Shown in pieces: positions 9,900 to 21,087 of a DNA stretch of 64,000 bases; position 1 is the first letter of the stretch; the number at the start of each line of letters is the position of its first letter. The notes below the pieces were generated by a model. That model was not told where the DNA came from, searched no databases, and was given only the letters and a program-made list of their open reading frames with translations. Origin of the DNA: Aurifilum marmelostoma (taxonomy: Eukaryota > Ascomycota > Sordariomycetes > Diaporthales > Cryphonectriaceae). The position numbers and the translations under genes were made by a program. Location: NCBI GenBank assembly GCA_027559495.1, contig JAMXSV010000011.1:74501-138500 (forward strand), written 5' to 3'.

Positions 9900-12246
9900 T
9901 CATTTGCAACGCTCTTGCTTGGTCAACGCTGTGCGCGCCAACCTTTTCTCTTCAAAGGGGTCTACCACCTGGCGAAGCTGATAACGACCACCCTGTCCTC
10001 GTAGTAATCTCACGGAAATCCCATCCGCAAGTCGCAACATTTCCTTGACCGACTCGTCGTTATTGGCATCTTCACCATCGACGTGGCGATCAGGTGCCTC
10101 GCCCGTCTTCGAATTTGCAGCGCTCTTTCCCGTCATCGTCAACAGGTCCTCGTCCACCCAGCTGCTCCCAGCTGGCCCATGGAAGAGCACCGCGAGGGGA
10201 AATGTCTTCCAGAGGGGCACTCCCCGCTGCGTCGTGGTGAGGAAAGTCAGGACGAGTAGCACCAGCGTGAGCCCAGCCAGGGCCGCAGGCAAGGCGACCC
10301 ACGCCCACCTAACCCGCACGCACATGGCGTAGTGGAGCACAACGCCCTCTGCACGCCGACTGTAATTCGTCGCGCCATTCTCCCGCACCCAGAGGGTCAG
10401 CGACTGCGCGAGGTTCTCAAACATGGCGCTGACTGACTCCATCGAGACGTTGCCTTCGTCGTACAGGTAGATCAACTGCTGTGACCCGTTGAATGCGTAC
10501 GAGTCGGTCCATATGCTGTTGATAGTCTGCTCCCAATCGGGCACGCGGGTGACATTGCCGACCAGGGACGGCGAGAGGAAGTCCGTCCACAGGTATGAGA
10601 GGAAGACAGTGTCCATCAGGTACAGGCAGTCCCGCTCCAAGAGCGACTGCGGGAAGGGGAATGAAGCGTTCGCAGCCTCGTTATCCGGGACAAAGGTAAT
10701 GTTGTAGGGGGAGCCAGCGATCAGCAGCTCCTTTGACAACGTCATACCCAGCCTGTGCGAGATTGTGTCGGTCGTCATCGGTGATGCAGTGCATGTCGAG
10801 TAGACCCAAGAGCGGTTGATCAGCATCTTGCCAGGTATCGGCGAAGCCTGGAATACCAAATCCCCAGGTCTGGTCTATGCTCGACTGGTCTACGGTGACC
10901 TCGTTGATCCGCCCCGCGTCGACGGAGCATGAGAAGGTCCGCACGCAGGGCAGCAATGTGCACACCGCAGCGCCGTAGCCTCTGCACCGCCACGTATCGT
11001 TCGAGCTGGAATCATCGCAGCCGGACAAGGGCAGTATTGTGGACGGGTCTTCTCTGAAGATTGCTGTATCCGAAAGACCCAGGATGGCCCCGAACTTCTG
11101 GCCTGAAAGGATTTGCACCAAATTGTTATTGTACAACACGGTCTCGTACTGCTCCTGCGCCTGAATGGAGAAGACTTGTGGTTCTGGAGCAGGAAGTGCT
11201 GGATCGAAATGGTCCTCAAAATAAAAATTGAGTTCGAACGGCGGCAAGCTTGTGGTGAGGTTCCATGACCATGTAACCTCGTTGTCACTGTCCGCGTTGC
11301 ACGGCCCATCTTTAGCTGTCGTAGTGGCGTTTCTGCCATTGCCCCACTGATTGATGATGCACTTTTCATCGATCGTCACCTCGGCTGACTTGTCCACACA
11401 CTGGCTGCAGAAGGAGAGACTGCTGTAGACATCATTGAAGGTGCAATTGCCTGTTGAGCAGTCAAAATCGGTCAGGTTCTGCATCGTGGACAGCCCAGCC
11501 GAGACAGACTCTTCTAGGCTTCCAGTCCAACCCTCGAACATGAGAAAATTCGTGCGCGGTACGGAGGCCGGCACATCTCCAGAGAGTACCTGGCTGCAAT
11601 CAACTGCCTGGACAAGCTGCTGGATGAACGGGACGATGGCTATGGAGATGATGGTGATCACAGCCCCGAGCGCAGCCAAGGGCTGGCGCAGACGGTACTT
11701 GCACAGCCACGAGACGGACCCTGCAGCCCCGACGGCTGCGTCATGAAATGCAACGATATCTCCAAGTGGCCGTGCCTCGAGATACCAGTTCCACTGAAGC
11801 TGGCCAATGGACGACGTGATCAGGAACGCTATGCATGTTTTGAGGGCCATCGAGTACACAGACAACAGGGTATTGACTGTGATAGAGAAAGGCCACCGAG
11901 GTAGTGGCTGTCCTTGGTGCGGGTATAGAGTCGCCGGTATGGCAGCTATTGCAACGAGGAGCAACAATGCACTCCCAAGTTCCCATCTCCATGGCCATAG
12001 AGTCCATTTCGATACTGCTCGCTTGAGGTGTGTCTGCGGGAGGGCCTGTAGCGTGGGCTGCAGTGTCCCTGCACTCGATATCAAAGAGCTGGTCTGGCCA
12101 TCGTTTAGTTCCCCGACACCCAGGTGCGCCAACGTGATAGGTGGTTGCGATGTTGAGACTGGCACCGAGGAAGAGACAGTTGCTGTTGGACCCGAGCTTG
12201 AATTCGAAGAAATATCCCTCGGCCCTCCGGTAGATATGCTTTCCAT
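9900..12246 (-). CDS. DUF3176 membrane protein, interrupted by a frameshift at a G5 run
   Basis: Two overlapping minus-strand frames make one DUF3176 protein of about 780 residues. Frame one (ATG at 12246, stop at 10681) has membrane segments WELGSALLLLVAIAAIP, TLLSVYSMALKTCIAFLI and LGAVITIISIAIVPFI, then a Cys-rich, N-glycosylation-rich lumenal or extracellular part. Its last homologous stretch is LLGLLDMHCITDDDR...AGYDV...RWLP. The next frame continues with YNITFVPDNEA and runs to the last membrane helix (WVALPAALAGLTLVLLVLTF) and a cytosolic tail, stop at 9900. The switch falls in a run of five G on the plus strand (10707-10711); one base fewer would join the frames. No intron with acceptable ends and phase was found. 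Either a recent null allele or a sequencing indel. The family is fungal and of unknown function. Confidence 0.8.
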
Positions 12247-12928
12247 ACTGTTTGGACAATTAAGCCGAGGCGCGATGCTTTGGCGACAGTAATCCGTTCA
12301 AAATCAGTATTGAGAATTAATATTAGCATAGGCGTTGGGATGTAGTGGAAGGGTCGAGATGTAATCTGGGAGCAAGCAGCTCGGCTTGACAGTCGAGTGT
12401 TCTTTTATGGGATGTTCCCAGCCCTTGGGGGCCAGGTTCTAAGGAAGCAAAGATACGACGGTCATTTGACGGGAAGCGTGCAGCGCCGATGCAGTCTTGC
12501 TGCAGCACCCATATATAGATTGAGCTCGCAACCTTGATCCTGTGGAACATCAAACGCTGTTCCATTTTTCAGCTAGTTCAGTGTCTCTCAGCGTCAGATT
12601 GGGGCTATACTATCTCGTAGGCGGCCGTGGGGGCCATTTCCCTCCGAATTTTAGATGGCAGCCTCTGAGCCAATGCTCGATTTGCTTGCGTGCCTTGTGA
12701 AATATGGTTCCGGATTTTTCAATGGGTCAATTGGAAGCAATCGCGTTATTAGACCTGACGAAACACCACGTAAACCGTCAACCTTGACTCAACTGATCAG
12801 GCATAAGAGGAGAGTACGATATTATGTGCAATAGGTGACATCAGTATCAATCATTGACTACGAAATAATCCATTAAACGGCTTATATGACTGTATAATTA
12901 TGTAAATTCATCAACTTCATTATTATAC
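12247..12928. other. Intergenic, no gene seen
   Basis: It lies between the DUF3176 start (12246) and the 3' end of the decarboxylase gene (12929). AT-rich in its second half, with only short open stretches without family resemblance. Confidence 0.5.
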
Positions 12929-14465
12929 CTAAGGCTGCACGACGGCCACCTTGCTCCTGACAGGCACGTTGTTCTTCTGCCCTGGCTCAGGGAACCCGTC
13001 CACCTTGACGCCCTTCCTGAAGAGTAAGACATGTGTAGACCCACCAAAGTGGAACATGCCGGTCTGGTCACCCTTCTTGACGTGCTGGCCCTCCTTGACG
13101 GTGATCTCACAAGTGCTCACCTCGTCCATACCGATGCCGATGAAAGCCATCAGGCCGATAGCAGGGTTGTCCGCTTCGATGAAAATGACAGCGCGAGCAG
13201 CGAGGCACGAGAGATAACCCTGGACGGCCGAGATGCCCTGCTTGATCTCCTCCTGTTCGGATGCGCTGTTGATGTCGCCACCGTCAAAGAGCGGCTCGCT
13301 AAAGTAGGTGCCATCGACAAGGTATGCCTTCTTGATGGTGCCGCTGACGGGGGTGTGCCACCTGTGGTACGACAGTGCGGACAAGAAGGCCTGGTAGGCG
13401 GTGCCGCCAGCAAATTGCTCTGCCAAAGGGTCGGCGTTGAGCATGTCGACGATGGAGTAGGGCTGGCCCTTGATCCAGAAGGTGTCGCGGAATTTGACGT
13501 CGCGCTGCACGGCATAAGGGCGAGATTCGCATGCGCTGACAATGACATTGTCGTCATCTGGGTCAGCGACGGGTCGGGCCGATTCCTGCAGCTCGCGCGT
13601 GAAGAAGTCGTCCCACGACTTGAAGCCGTATTTGGGCTTGGTTGGATCGCATTTGTAGTGCTCTTCGAACTTGTGGTTGGTCTGCAGCGGCGCGTTGGCC
13701 ACGGCCATGACATCAGTGACGCCCGTCTTGCCGAACCAGCCCGTGTGGCTGTCATTCAGAACCTCGGCGGACTCCGGTGTCTAATATGAATGAAGAAAAG
13801 AGAACGTAAGTAATTGGTATACATAGAATGAAAAAGAAAATTTAGGAAGAAATTTAGGAAAAAAAGTGTTGCGAGGCGACTTACTTGTAGATATTTGCCC
13901 CATTCGTTCAGGACCTTCTTTAGCATCCTGTTCACATCCGGATCCAGGAAGGCGGCGTGACCGCTAGGCGTGGCCATAGGATAGTCAAACACGGCACACA
14001 TGGGAACACCCACCATACCGACGTTCTCAGCAGCGTCAGTCCACTCGGGCGCCCGTGAGAATATGTGGTTAAGCACGGAGAGCATGTGGCCGTAGTCACG
14101 GATCTGCTTGTGACCGGTCGGGTCCTTGTTGTAGGGCGCCTTGTTGGGGATCTCGTCCCACATCTGGGTGAAGAGCATCCTGATCCTGGGTTTGGACTCG
14201 ATGAAGTCCTTGAACTCCTGCAGCACCGGAATAAGCGTCTTGGGATTGTTGTCTACATGGTCGACCTGCTTCTTCAGCCAAGCCCTGTGGATGCGGCTGT
14301 CGGCGGGGAGCCAAGCACCAGGCCTAGAGGGATGATGGTCAGCAATGAGACACAATGTTCTGCATACATATTATGGACTAGCAAGAGGAGCAGACACAGG
14401 ATTACTGACTTGTGAACCTTGTGCTCGTTTGGAATATCATGGTGGTCTCCGTGCTGGTGAACCAT
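12929..14465 (-). CDS. Phosphatidylserine decarboxylase-like protein with PSDC domain (PsiD type)
   Basis: Minus-strand exons 14465-14410, 14323-13885 and 13780-12929 give 448 residues. The N-terminal part (HKPGAWLPADSRIHRAWL onward, about 18-165) matches the phosphatidylserine-decarboxylase-associated domain (PSDC). The C-terminal half is the pyruvoyl-dependent decarboxylase fold: FKSWDDFFTRELQ, LSYHRWHTPVSGTIKKAYLVDG, then FHFGGSTHVLLF. The GGST (about residue 408) occupies the place of the LGST/GSS self-cleavage site whose Ser becomes the pyruvoyl group. No mitochondrial presequence or membrane anchor is seen, unlike housekeeping PSDs. This architecture is shared with PsiD tryptophan decarboxylase, so a soluble amino-acid decarboxylase is more likely than phospholipid synthesis; the substrate is not readable from sequence. 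The first intron uses a GTCAGT donor. Confidence 0.85.
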
Positions 14466-16142
14466 GGTGGCAGTATGAAGGGCGCAAGGAACGGGATCCG
14501 ATAGAGGTCTGGCGTTTTTGTGTGCTGCGGGTGTGCGAGAGGGCTATCTTGATACCAGGTCTTTTCACTTGGTGATATTTTGTTGGTGTGGTGTGTGAGA
14601 GAGAGTTAGAGGAGGGTGTGATAATGATCAAGAATGGTTCTAGACTTCTCTCGTTCTGCTGTGCCAAGACTTGGACAGGTCCTTAAATAGACCTACCAAG
14701 AACTGATCAGCAAGGGGAGCTTGATAGAGCCTGGCCTGAATATGAGAAAGTGAAAAGTGAGTGACGATGGGGTGTGGAGTTTGGGCTGGTATACCTCTCA
14801 GCTTGGCCCTGTTCCTGGCAGAGTGTCGTACATTGTGGTATGCAGAGGGGCCTATCAGCTCATAGATGACATCAGGCCCGACGTCATCTCTGGGTGGCTT
14901 CATGAGCCGTTTGTTTCTTTGGCCTGTGCCGCTTTGATTATTGGATATTTGTCCAGGTTTCGAGACCAAAATATTAGTCATTGAAATGCGAAATCCAAGG
15001 ATCAGAACGTATTAGTTCCCTGCCGTACGAGCTACGTGCCTTCGTGTTGTCCAATAGTTACGCGAATGAACTGCTACACGATCTAGGATTGTTGGAGGGG
15101 CGGGTGTGCGCGGGATAGCAGAACGGGTGGATGCCCCGGCCTACCGGTGTTGCCGACTCCGATCACAAACAGCAGCGCGGGATGAGCCGGCCATCATTGG
15201 ACCCGGAATCCAATTGGCATACTTTTGATCTCTCTTATAATCATCAGCGATGCAAATAAAATTGTATCATGCTACTACCAGTGGCATCATGTCCGCTTCA
15301 TGTTTAAGTTCATGAGTCGTCTCATGGATTTGAGTCAGATATGTCTTGGTATATGCATACAAACACGCATGCAGGGAGATATGTCTGACCTCTCACTAAT
15401 CACAAATACTCCAGCGCCTTTTGAGCAGTGTTATATCCAGATCGTGACTATGAGATCTTATCAGAAGGTGTACTACATGGTGCTCATAGCAAACTACTTA
15501 AGTATTCACTTATTCAGACATCACAAATATATTTCATGACATTTGGATCCGTCTGGCGCATATTTTGGAAAGCTTTGTCTGAGCAGGAGAGATCTGGCTT
15601 GACGGCTGGGAGGTTATTTATACTACTCAGTATGTATTCGAGGGGCCGACCATCCAGCAAAATGCCAATTTGAAGTAATGCTATTCACGCCCCATAAGTG
15701 AGTATTATATGTTCTCCTGTGGATCTTTTGCTCGGGGACAATTAAACTTCTGCAAGTATGTGGAGCCATGCTGCGGAGAAGGCTCATTACGAGATCATGG
15801 TATAGATATATAATGGATCTCGGGGTACACTAAGTCATGCAGTTCTCCGGCATCGCATCGTCTCCAAGCTTGCTTCAGGGTGGAAGTTGAACCGTTTTGC
15901 GGGCGCAGATCAATGCTCAATCGATTCTATCGGCACGATGTTCCCTCGGGGTGCGACAAGGAGTCTTTTTTCCTTGGTACGCCGCCCACGTCCAGGATCT
16001 GATAGGATTCACTCATAAAGCCAAGGTGGCTGGCTTTAGAATCTTCACTTGATCGAGTCTTGTTTAGCTGGCCGTTGTGCGAGTTACCATCAGGTATTGC
16101 AGTCTACACAGGTCACAAGTCATACTTTCAACCATCATAGCG
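14466..16142. other. Long intergenic region, no gene seen
   Basis: About 1.7 kb, AT-rich from about 15.2 kb. Short ORFs at 14640-14981 (-) and 15225-15539 (+) have no family resemblance or plausible splice continuation. It must include the divergent promoters of the decarboxylase and the esterase. Confidence 0.5.
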
Positions 16143-17836
16143 ATGATGATGGCGACCAAGTACCTCTCATTGCGGTCTCTTCTCCTGGCAGCAGGAGTCG
16201 GTTCTGCGCTCTCACAATCCAATGCCAGCTACGGCAACCTGCCACCCACGGTATCGACGACCTCGGGCAGGATCCACGGCAAAATCGATCCCGCTCTTCC
16301 CAGCGTACACCAGTACCTCGGCATCCCCTATGCCGTGCCTCCGGTGGGTGACCGTCGCTGGACGGCCCCAGAACTCCTCGACCAGCCAGACGCTGAGGTG
16401 GAGGCGACGGCGCTCCCGCCCAGTTGCATGCAGTACCTCTCCGACCTGGGCGACTCTCTCTACGTCCGGGACGTGCTCCAGTTCAACCTGCAGGGCCTCA
16501 ACACCACGGGCGCTATCACCGAGGACTGTCTCACCCTTAGCATCTGGGCGCCGTCCAGCAGCAACGCCTCGTCTGCTCGTTCAGCTTCCTTGCCTGTGCT
16601 CATTTTCTTTTATGGCGGCGGGTTCACAACGGGCGGGCAGGACGTGCCGTACCAGATCCCCGCGCAGTGGGTGAACAGGACGCCGGACCACATCGTTGTC
16701 AGTTTCAACTACCGCCTCGACATCTTTGGCTTCCCCAACGCCGGCGGGCTCGATCAGCAGAACTTCGGGCTGCTAGACCAGCGCGCCGCCGTCGAGTGGT
16801 GTCAGGCTAATATTGCCGCCTTTGGAGGTGATCCGGAGCGCATGGTTATCTGGGGCCAGTCTGCTGGATCCATGTCGGTGGACTACTACAACTTTGCATA
16901 CCACTCGGACTCCATCGTCAAGGGCCTCATCATGGACTCAGGGACGGCTCTGACCCCGTTCGCCACCGACGATCAGACGCACGCCAATTTCTCGTTCGTC
17001 GCGGACCATGTCGGCTGTGCGAATTTGACGGGTGATTATGCCCAGCAACTGTCGTGCATGCGAGGCGTCAATGCTGCTGTTATCGAAGATTTCGTTGCGT
17101 CATATCAGGAGAGCGGGGTGTCACCGTCCATCGCGTTTGCACCTGTGATTGACGACAAGATTGTCTTTGCCAATTATACAGAGCGTGCTGAGGCAGGTTT
17201 GCAGGCCAAGATTGTAAGTTGACACCTTCCGCGGCCCCCCCCTCTTTCCCCCCCCCCTCCCCCACCCCCCCACCGCGCGAACTCTGTGCGCTTCTTATTC
17301 TCTCTTGTCCTCTTTTTAACACGACAATTACCTTCCAGCCGGCCATCATCGGCACCAATGCCCAAGACGGCGTCGCGCTCGTGCCCTACGACCCATCCGG
17401 CCCCAACCGCACCGTCGCCCTAGAGACGGAGCTCGCCCTCTTCTTCTGCCCTGCCACCGAAACCATCCGGCTGCGGCAGATTACCCCCGACCAGACACCG
17501 TCCTTCCGCTACGTCTACTTCGGCAACTGGACCAACATCTCCCCGCGGCCGTGGATGGGCGCGTACCACTCCTCGGAACTGCCCATGCTCATGGGCACGC
17601 ACCCCGACTTCCGCGGCCCGAGCACGCCGCAGGAGTATGCGACCAGCGAGGCATTCCAGGATGCCTATGCGGCGTTTGCGCGGGACGGGGTGGCCGGATT
17701 GGAGGCGCAGGCGTGGAAGGAGTATGCGGCGCTGGGGTCGGATGAGGTGAGGGCCTTTGGGAAGGATGGTGCTGCCGCGCAGGACTGGAGTGTTGCGTCT
17801 AGGGAGGCGTTGTGTGCTGGCTCTGTGCCAAGGTAA
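16143..17836 (+). CDS. Secreted type-B carboxylesterase/lipase (first of two)
   Basis: Exons 16143-17213 and 17339-17836 encode 522 residues. The start is the first of three consecutive ATG codons, followed by a signal peptide (LRSLLLAAGVGSALSQS). The alpha/beta-hydrolase COesterase fold is clear: VHQYLGIPYAVPPVGDRRW, EDCLTLSIWAP, the oxyanion loop FYGGGFTTGG, the nucleophile elbow WGQSAGS (Ser240) and the catalytic His in GAYHSSEL (His434). Many N-x-S/T sites support secretion. Members hydrolyse carboxylic esters or lipids; the substrate is not predictable. The single intron (17214-17338) has an unusually long C-rich tract. A paralogue lies at 40.3-42.0 kb with the same elbow and His motifs. 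Confidence 0.93.
17235..17275 (+). repeat. C-rich homopolymer tract inside the esterase intron
   Basis: Several runs of 5-10 C interrupted by single A, G or TTT. It lies upstream of the CAG acceptor and may act as an extended polypyrimidine tract; it is also error-prone for sequencing. Confidence 0.75.
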
Positions 17837-18221
17837 CTATTGTAAATAAAGGAGAGGCTCGGTCGAATATACTGTCGACATTGGCTAGATTATAAGCCCG
17901 CCAGTTAAGGTACAACCTTCTTACTGAAAGCTATAATGTGTCCTCCCAACTGTGATCACCAGTATCGTCATATCGTGCTTCACTTCAACGATCTTGTCGA
18001 TTTGTATCAAACACAACCATGTTATTGCTGAGCGCCGAGGGGTATCTCCAGTCTGTATAACGCCGTCTCATATTCAATCATGCTCGCTTGTTTACATCTT
18101 AAACAAAACGTCATATGCCATACCATAATTATTCCGGCCACTTCGAGCCCGCGTCCAACTCACATCGTGTCCTGCCCATTTGTAGAATTTTGTAGCCGCG
18201 ATGATGATATTTTCCTCCTTT
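17837..18221. other. Convergent intergenic region (385 bp)
   Basis: It separates the 3' ends of the esterase and the zinc-finger gene. No exon is seen, and it is too short to hold an acetyltransferase domain for the neighbour. Confidence 0.55.
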
Positions 18222-19625
18222 TCACGCAGCATTCCTCTTTCTCACCACCCCAGCATGGATCTTGGCATGAAGCTTTATGTCCTCTGGGTGAAACGGGTTA
18301 TACACCGTGTCGCAGACCTTGCATTCTCTCATGCCTGCACTACCACCGACAGCCAGATTCAGTGTGGTCTGCACCGTCGATCTCGTCTTGGGCGAAGATT
18401 TGCGCCTCTTCTGGGGGGGTTGCACGTTGTGGCTGCTACTGTGGAGGGTGAGGCGCCGTTTGACCCTGCGTGTGGATAGCGCCGAGTTCTCGTCACTTTC
18501 ATGGCGCGCGTGGTGCCTATGGATTGAACCTTGTGAGGAAGAAGAGGGCGAGCTGCATGGCAACACTTCTTCCTCTTTCGAGGAATACAAAATCGGTGAT
18601 CTCGTATTCGTAGGCCGATCGAGCACGTCCTGATTGCTTCCATGTAGGGCATTTCTCGTCAAATGGGGCGTGCCGGACGTCTCCTCCCTCGTAGACCTGG
18701 TTTCCGTATCGATACCAGTTCCTTGCTCGATGTCTTTATTTTGTTGGGCGTCGTCTTTGTTGTTTGTCGCCTCAGCCCCAGTCTCTTGTACTGTAGCATC
18801 CCGAAGGGGTATACAGAGCGCTGTCGATGGTCTTTTCGCGGTTTCCTGCATACCAGGTGGCTCATTGCGCATATCCCGTCTTTCTGCCTGGCCAGACTCG
18901 ATTTGTAGCCTTGCCTGTGGTATGATAGTCTCTGCAGCGTCGTGCTCCTCCTCCTCCTCTCCTGTATACACTTGTTCCGCGGTGATCGTAAAGTCGTCGC
19001 TAGGCCTCACAGAAGCCTGGTCTTCTGCTCTGGTTTTAGGTATATCGGATATCGGGCTTGAGATGTCTGCGTGCGCTGCCTTCGCCTGCCCATGGGCCTT
19101 GACACGACGAGACCGAGAACTCTGCATATAAGAGAGAACTGGTGATGACCACTCGGAGGCCATGGCAACAGTCCCGTGCGCACAAGTTCGCTGGAAGCTA
19201 CACCTTGTACCAGAGAGAGGCGGGTCTCCCGCCAGGCAAGGACAGACTTCTATGCACTCTGACTCCACTGCAGCAGAATCTGGCAGTACTACATGATGCC
19301 GTCCCAAGCCACACGATGTATTTTGGCTCCGTCCAGGGGTTCGTGGTGGTGTTGCTCCAAGTTCCGTAGATCGTGACGAGGAAGTCGAGGGAGATGGCGT
19401 CGAGAGGGGTCGAGAGGGAGGTGGCCCTGCCGACCGCCGCATCTTGGCTGGTCTGGACGTGGTCGATGCGTGAGATGATGACATGAACGCAGGGCTCAAG
19501 TGTTGTCGTGACCCGTTCTCAACATGTCGCGGCTTCTTGGCGGCCTTCTGTGTGGCTTCGACGAGCTTGCTCCATGCTGAGACCGACTCGTTTGCACTTG
19601 CGGATGATGGAGAGGCCGTAGGCAT
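18222..19625 (-). CDS. Disordered protein ending in an ESCO/Eco1-type zinc finger, no acetyltransferase
   Basis: A single exon of 467 residues from the ATG at 19625 (MPTASPSSAS); an in-frame ATG at 19742 would add 39 residues that look like leader sequence. Almost the whole protein is Ser-, Arg- and Glu-rich and probably disordered, with basic clusters such as RRVKRRLTL and PPQKRRKSSPK that could be nuclear localisation signals. The last 50 residues contain VQTTLNLAVGGSAGMRECKVC and NPEDIKLHAKIH-like spacing (HPEDIKLHAKIH): the C-x2-C plus H-x3-H finger that precedes the acetyltransferase in cohesin acetyltransferases Eco1/ESCO. Here translation stops ten residues later. It may be a truncated Eco1 copy or a stand-alone finger protein. 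A role in cohesion cannot be claimed. Confidence 0.75.
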   Translation of the reverse strand: MPTASPSSASANESVSAWSKLVEATQKAAKKPRHVENGSRQHLSPAFMSSSHASTTSRPAKMRRSAGPPPSRPLSTPSPSTSSSRSTELGATPPRTPGRSQNTSCGLGRHHVVLPDSAAVESECIEVCPCLAGDPPLSGTRCSFQRTCAHGTVAMASEWSSPVLSYMQSSRSRRVKAHGQAKAAHADISSPISDIPKTRAEDQASVRPSDDFTITAEQVYTGEEEEEHDAAETIIPQARLQIESGQAERRDMRNEPPGMQETAKRPSTALCIPLRDATVQETGAEATNNKDDAQQNKDIEQGTGIDTETRSTREETSGTPHLTRNALHGSNQDVLDRPTNTRSPILYSSKEEEVLPCSSPSSSSQGSIHRHHARHESDENSALSTRRVKRRLTLHSSSHNVQPPQKRRKSSPKTRSTVQTTLNLAVGGSAGMRECKVCDTVYNPFHPEDIKLHAKIHAGVVRKRNAA

Positions 19626-20178
19626 GGCAGAGGAAATGGGGTCGGAATGGCGACACGGCGTGCTGTAAAGATTATACGAATGAACCTCCAAAGAAAAAGA
19701 GAAAAAAAGGTTGCGTTTGCTGATCAGAATTAAGACATGCAATCCGACTTTTGCTATGGTGGCAATGGTGGAGGCCGGAGCCTAGAAGTGGGATAGGACA
19801 TTGATGGATCGGAGGTTTACAAGAGTAAATAGACGCGGCAGCAAGACGCGTCGCAATTCGAGCGCGTTTAGACCGAGGTCGCCCGCGTGCAGTCGGCATA
19901 CCTACCACTGTGTAATATGTACGTACTTTTGAGGCGGGATTACGTCATCATGAAAGAAGAGGCAGTATCGGGATATGGGCTGTGTGGCCTAATAAAGATG
20001 CCGTTCACATACACATCTTGTGTGAGTATGTGCTACATAATCAGCATTGGACCCTTTGGCCTTGTTCTAAGTCCACGGCGATCAGCTGCATAGAATATTA
20101 CAGTAAATTGATTCCTTACCACCAAACGTATTCCCTATTGCCAATATAGAGCCTTTCCAAGTCTGCCATACATCTGCC
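19626..20178. other. Intergenic, zinc-finger gene promoter and VMA12 3' end
   Basis: No gene recognised. It carries the upstream region of the zinc-finger gene; both neighbours are on the minus strand. Confidence 0.5.
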
Positions 20179-21087
20179 TCAGGTCTCTTCACGCCGTCTC
20201 CCTTTGCGCAACCTCACCTTGGCCTCGTCTACATCACCATTTGCCTTGCTCAGATTTGTATGCCCATCATCTTTTGGCTTCTCCTCCCTTCCGACCACCC
20301 AAGTCTCTACTACCTCCTTGACCTCTTGAAGCTTCCCCTCCTTCTTCTTCGCCTCGCCTAAATGCCATATATAGCCATAATATACACCAACCTCCGCGAT
20401 AGCCACAAGTATACTTCCGCCTAGTGTCAGGAACAGTCTGGCAGGCGTGCTCCACCACCGCCCCAAAATCCACAGCGTCGCGGCGCACCCAAAAATGGTC
20501 ACAAGGAAGTTGATCACCAAAACAACCTGTCTGTGGACATCATTAAACGTGACGTCGTCATCACCCTCATCGGCTTTGTTCAGGGGGCGGTTGACCTCGG
20601 CGAAGGACTGGGCGAGAGAAGAGGGAGAGGAGGAGTTGGTCGGTGCCGCAAACTGTTGGGCAAGCGAGGGCATGCCGATGGATGGATTGTTGACCATGCG
20701 CTGATATTTCCGCTCTTCTTCTTCGCGGCGGAGGCGGGCCATCAGAGCTTTATACTCGGAAGTCTGCCGGTGGAAGACATCAGCTAGAGAGCACTACAAA
20801 GCAGTTTAGTTTGTGGGGGGGGGGCAGACCTGTTCTGCCTTGGGAAGCGGTGGCGGAATATACACCCTCGAACCGCACAGGAGAACCTCGAGGCTAGAAG
20901 CGAGCTCATCGCCGTTCCTCAGATCCTTCCACAGCTCGACAATCTGACCATGGGTGATGGGCTTGCCAGCTGCTGGTTCATCAAGCGATGGCTCCTTGCT
21001 GTCCACTGCTGGCCTTCTCTGAGGCATCCTATTACCTCTCTCTTGGATCGCCTCCACTATGGAGGGAGTCATCGTGAGAAGCACCAT
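20179..21087 (-). CDS. VMA12: Vma12/TMEM199-type V-ATPase assembly factor
   Basis: Minus-strand exons 21087-20830 and 20763-20179 give 280 residues. The start is the ATG of MVLLTMTPSIVEAI, normal for the family. Exon 1 ends in the conserved LLCGSRVYIPPPLPKAEQ and exon 2 resumes with TSEYKALMARLRREEEER, the hallmark stretch of the Vma12 domain (Pfam Vma12). Two membrane helices follow (VVLVINFLVTIFGCAATLWI and LFLTLGGSILVAIAEVGVYY), then a charged cytosolic tail. Vma12 acts in the ER with Vma22 to assemble the Vo sector of the vacuolar proton pump. It is divergent from COQ1. Confidence 0.92.

Noticed and set aside
13031..13789. Plus-strand 252-codon ORF
   Set aside because: Antisense shadow of exon 3 of the PSD-like decarboxylase, with no domain of its own.
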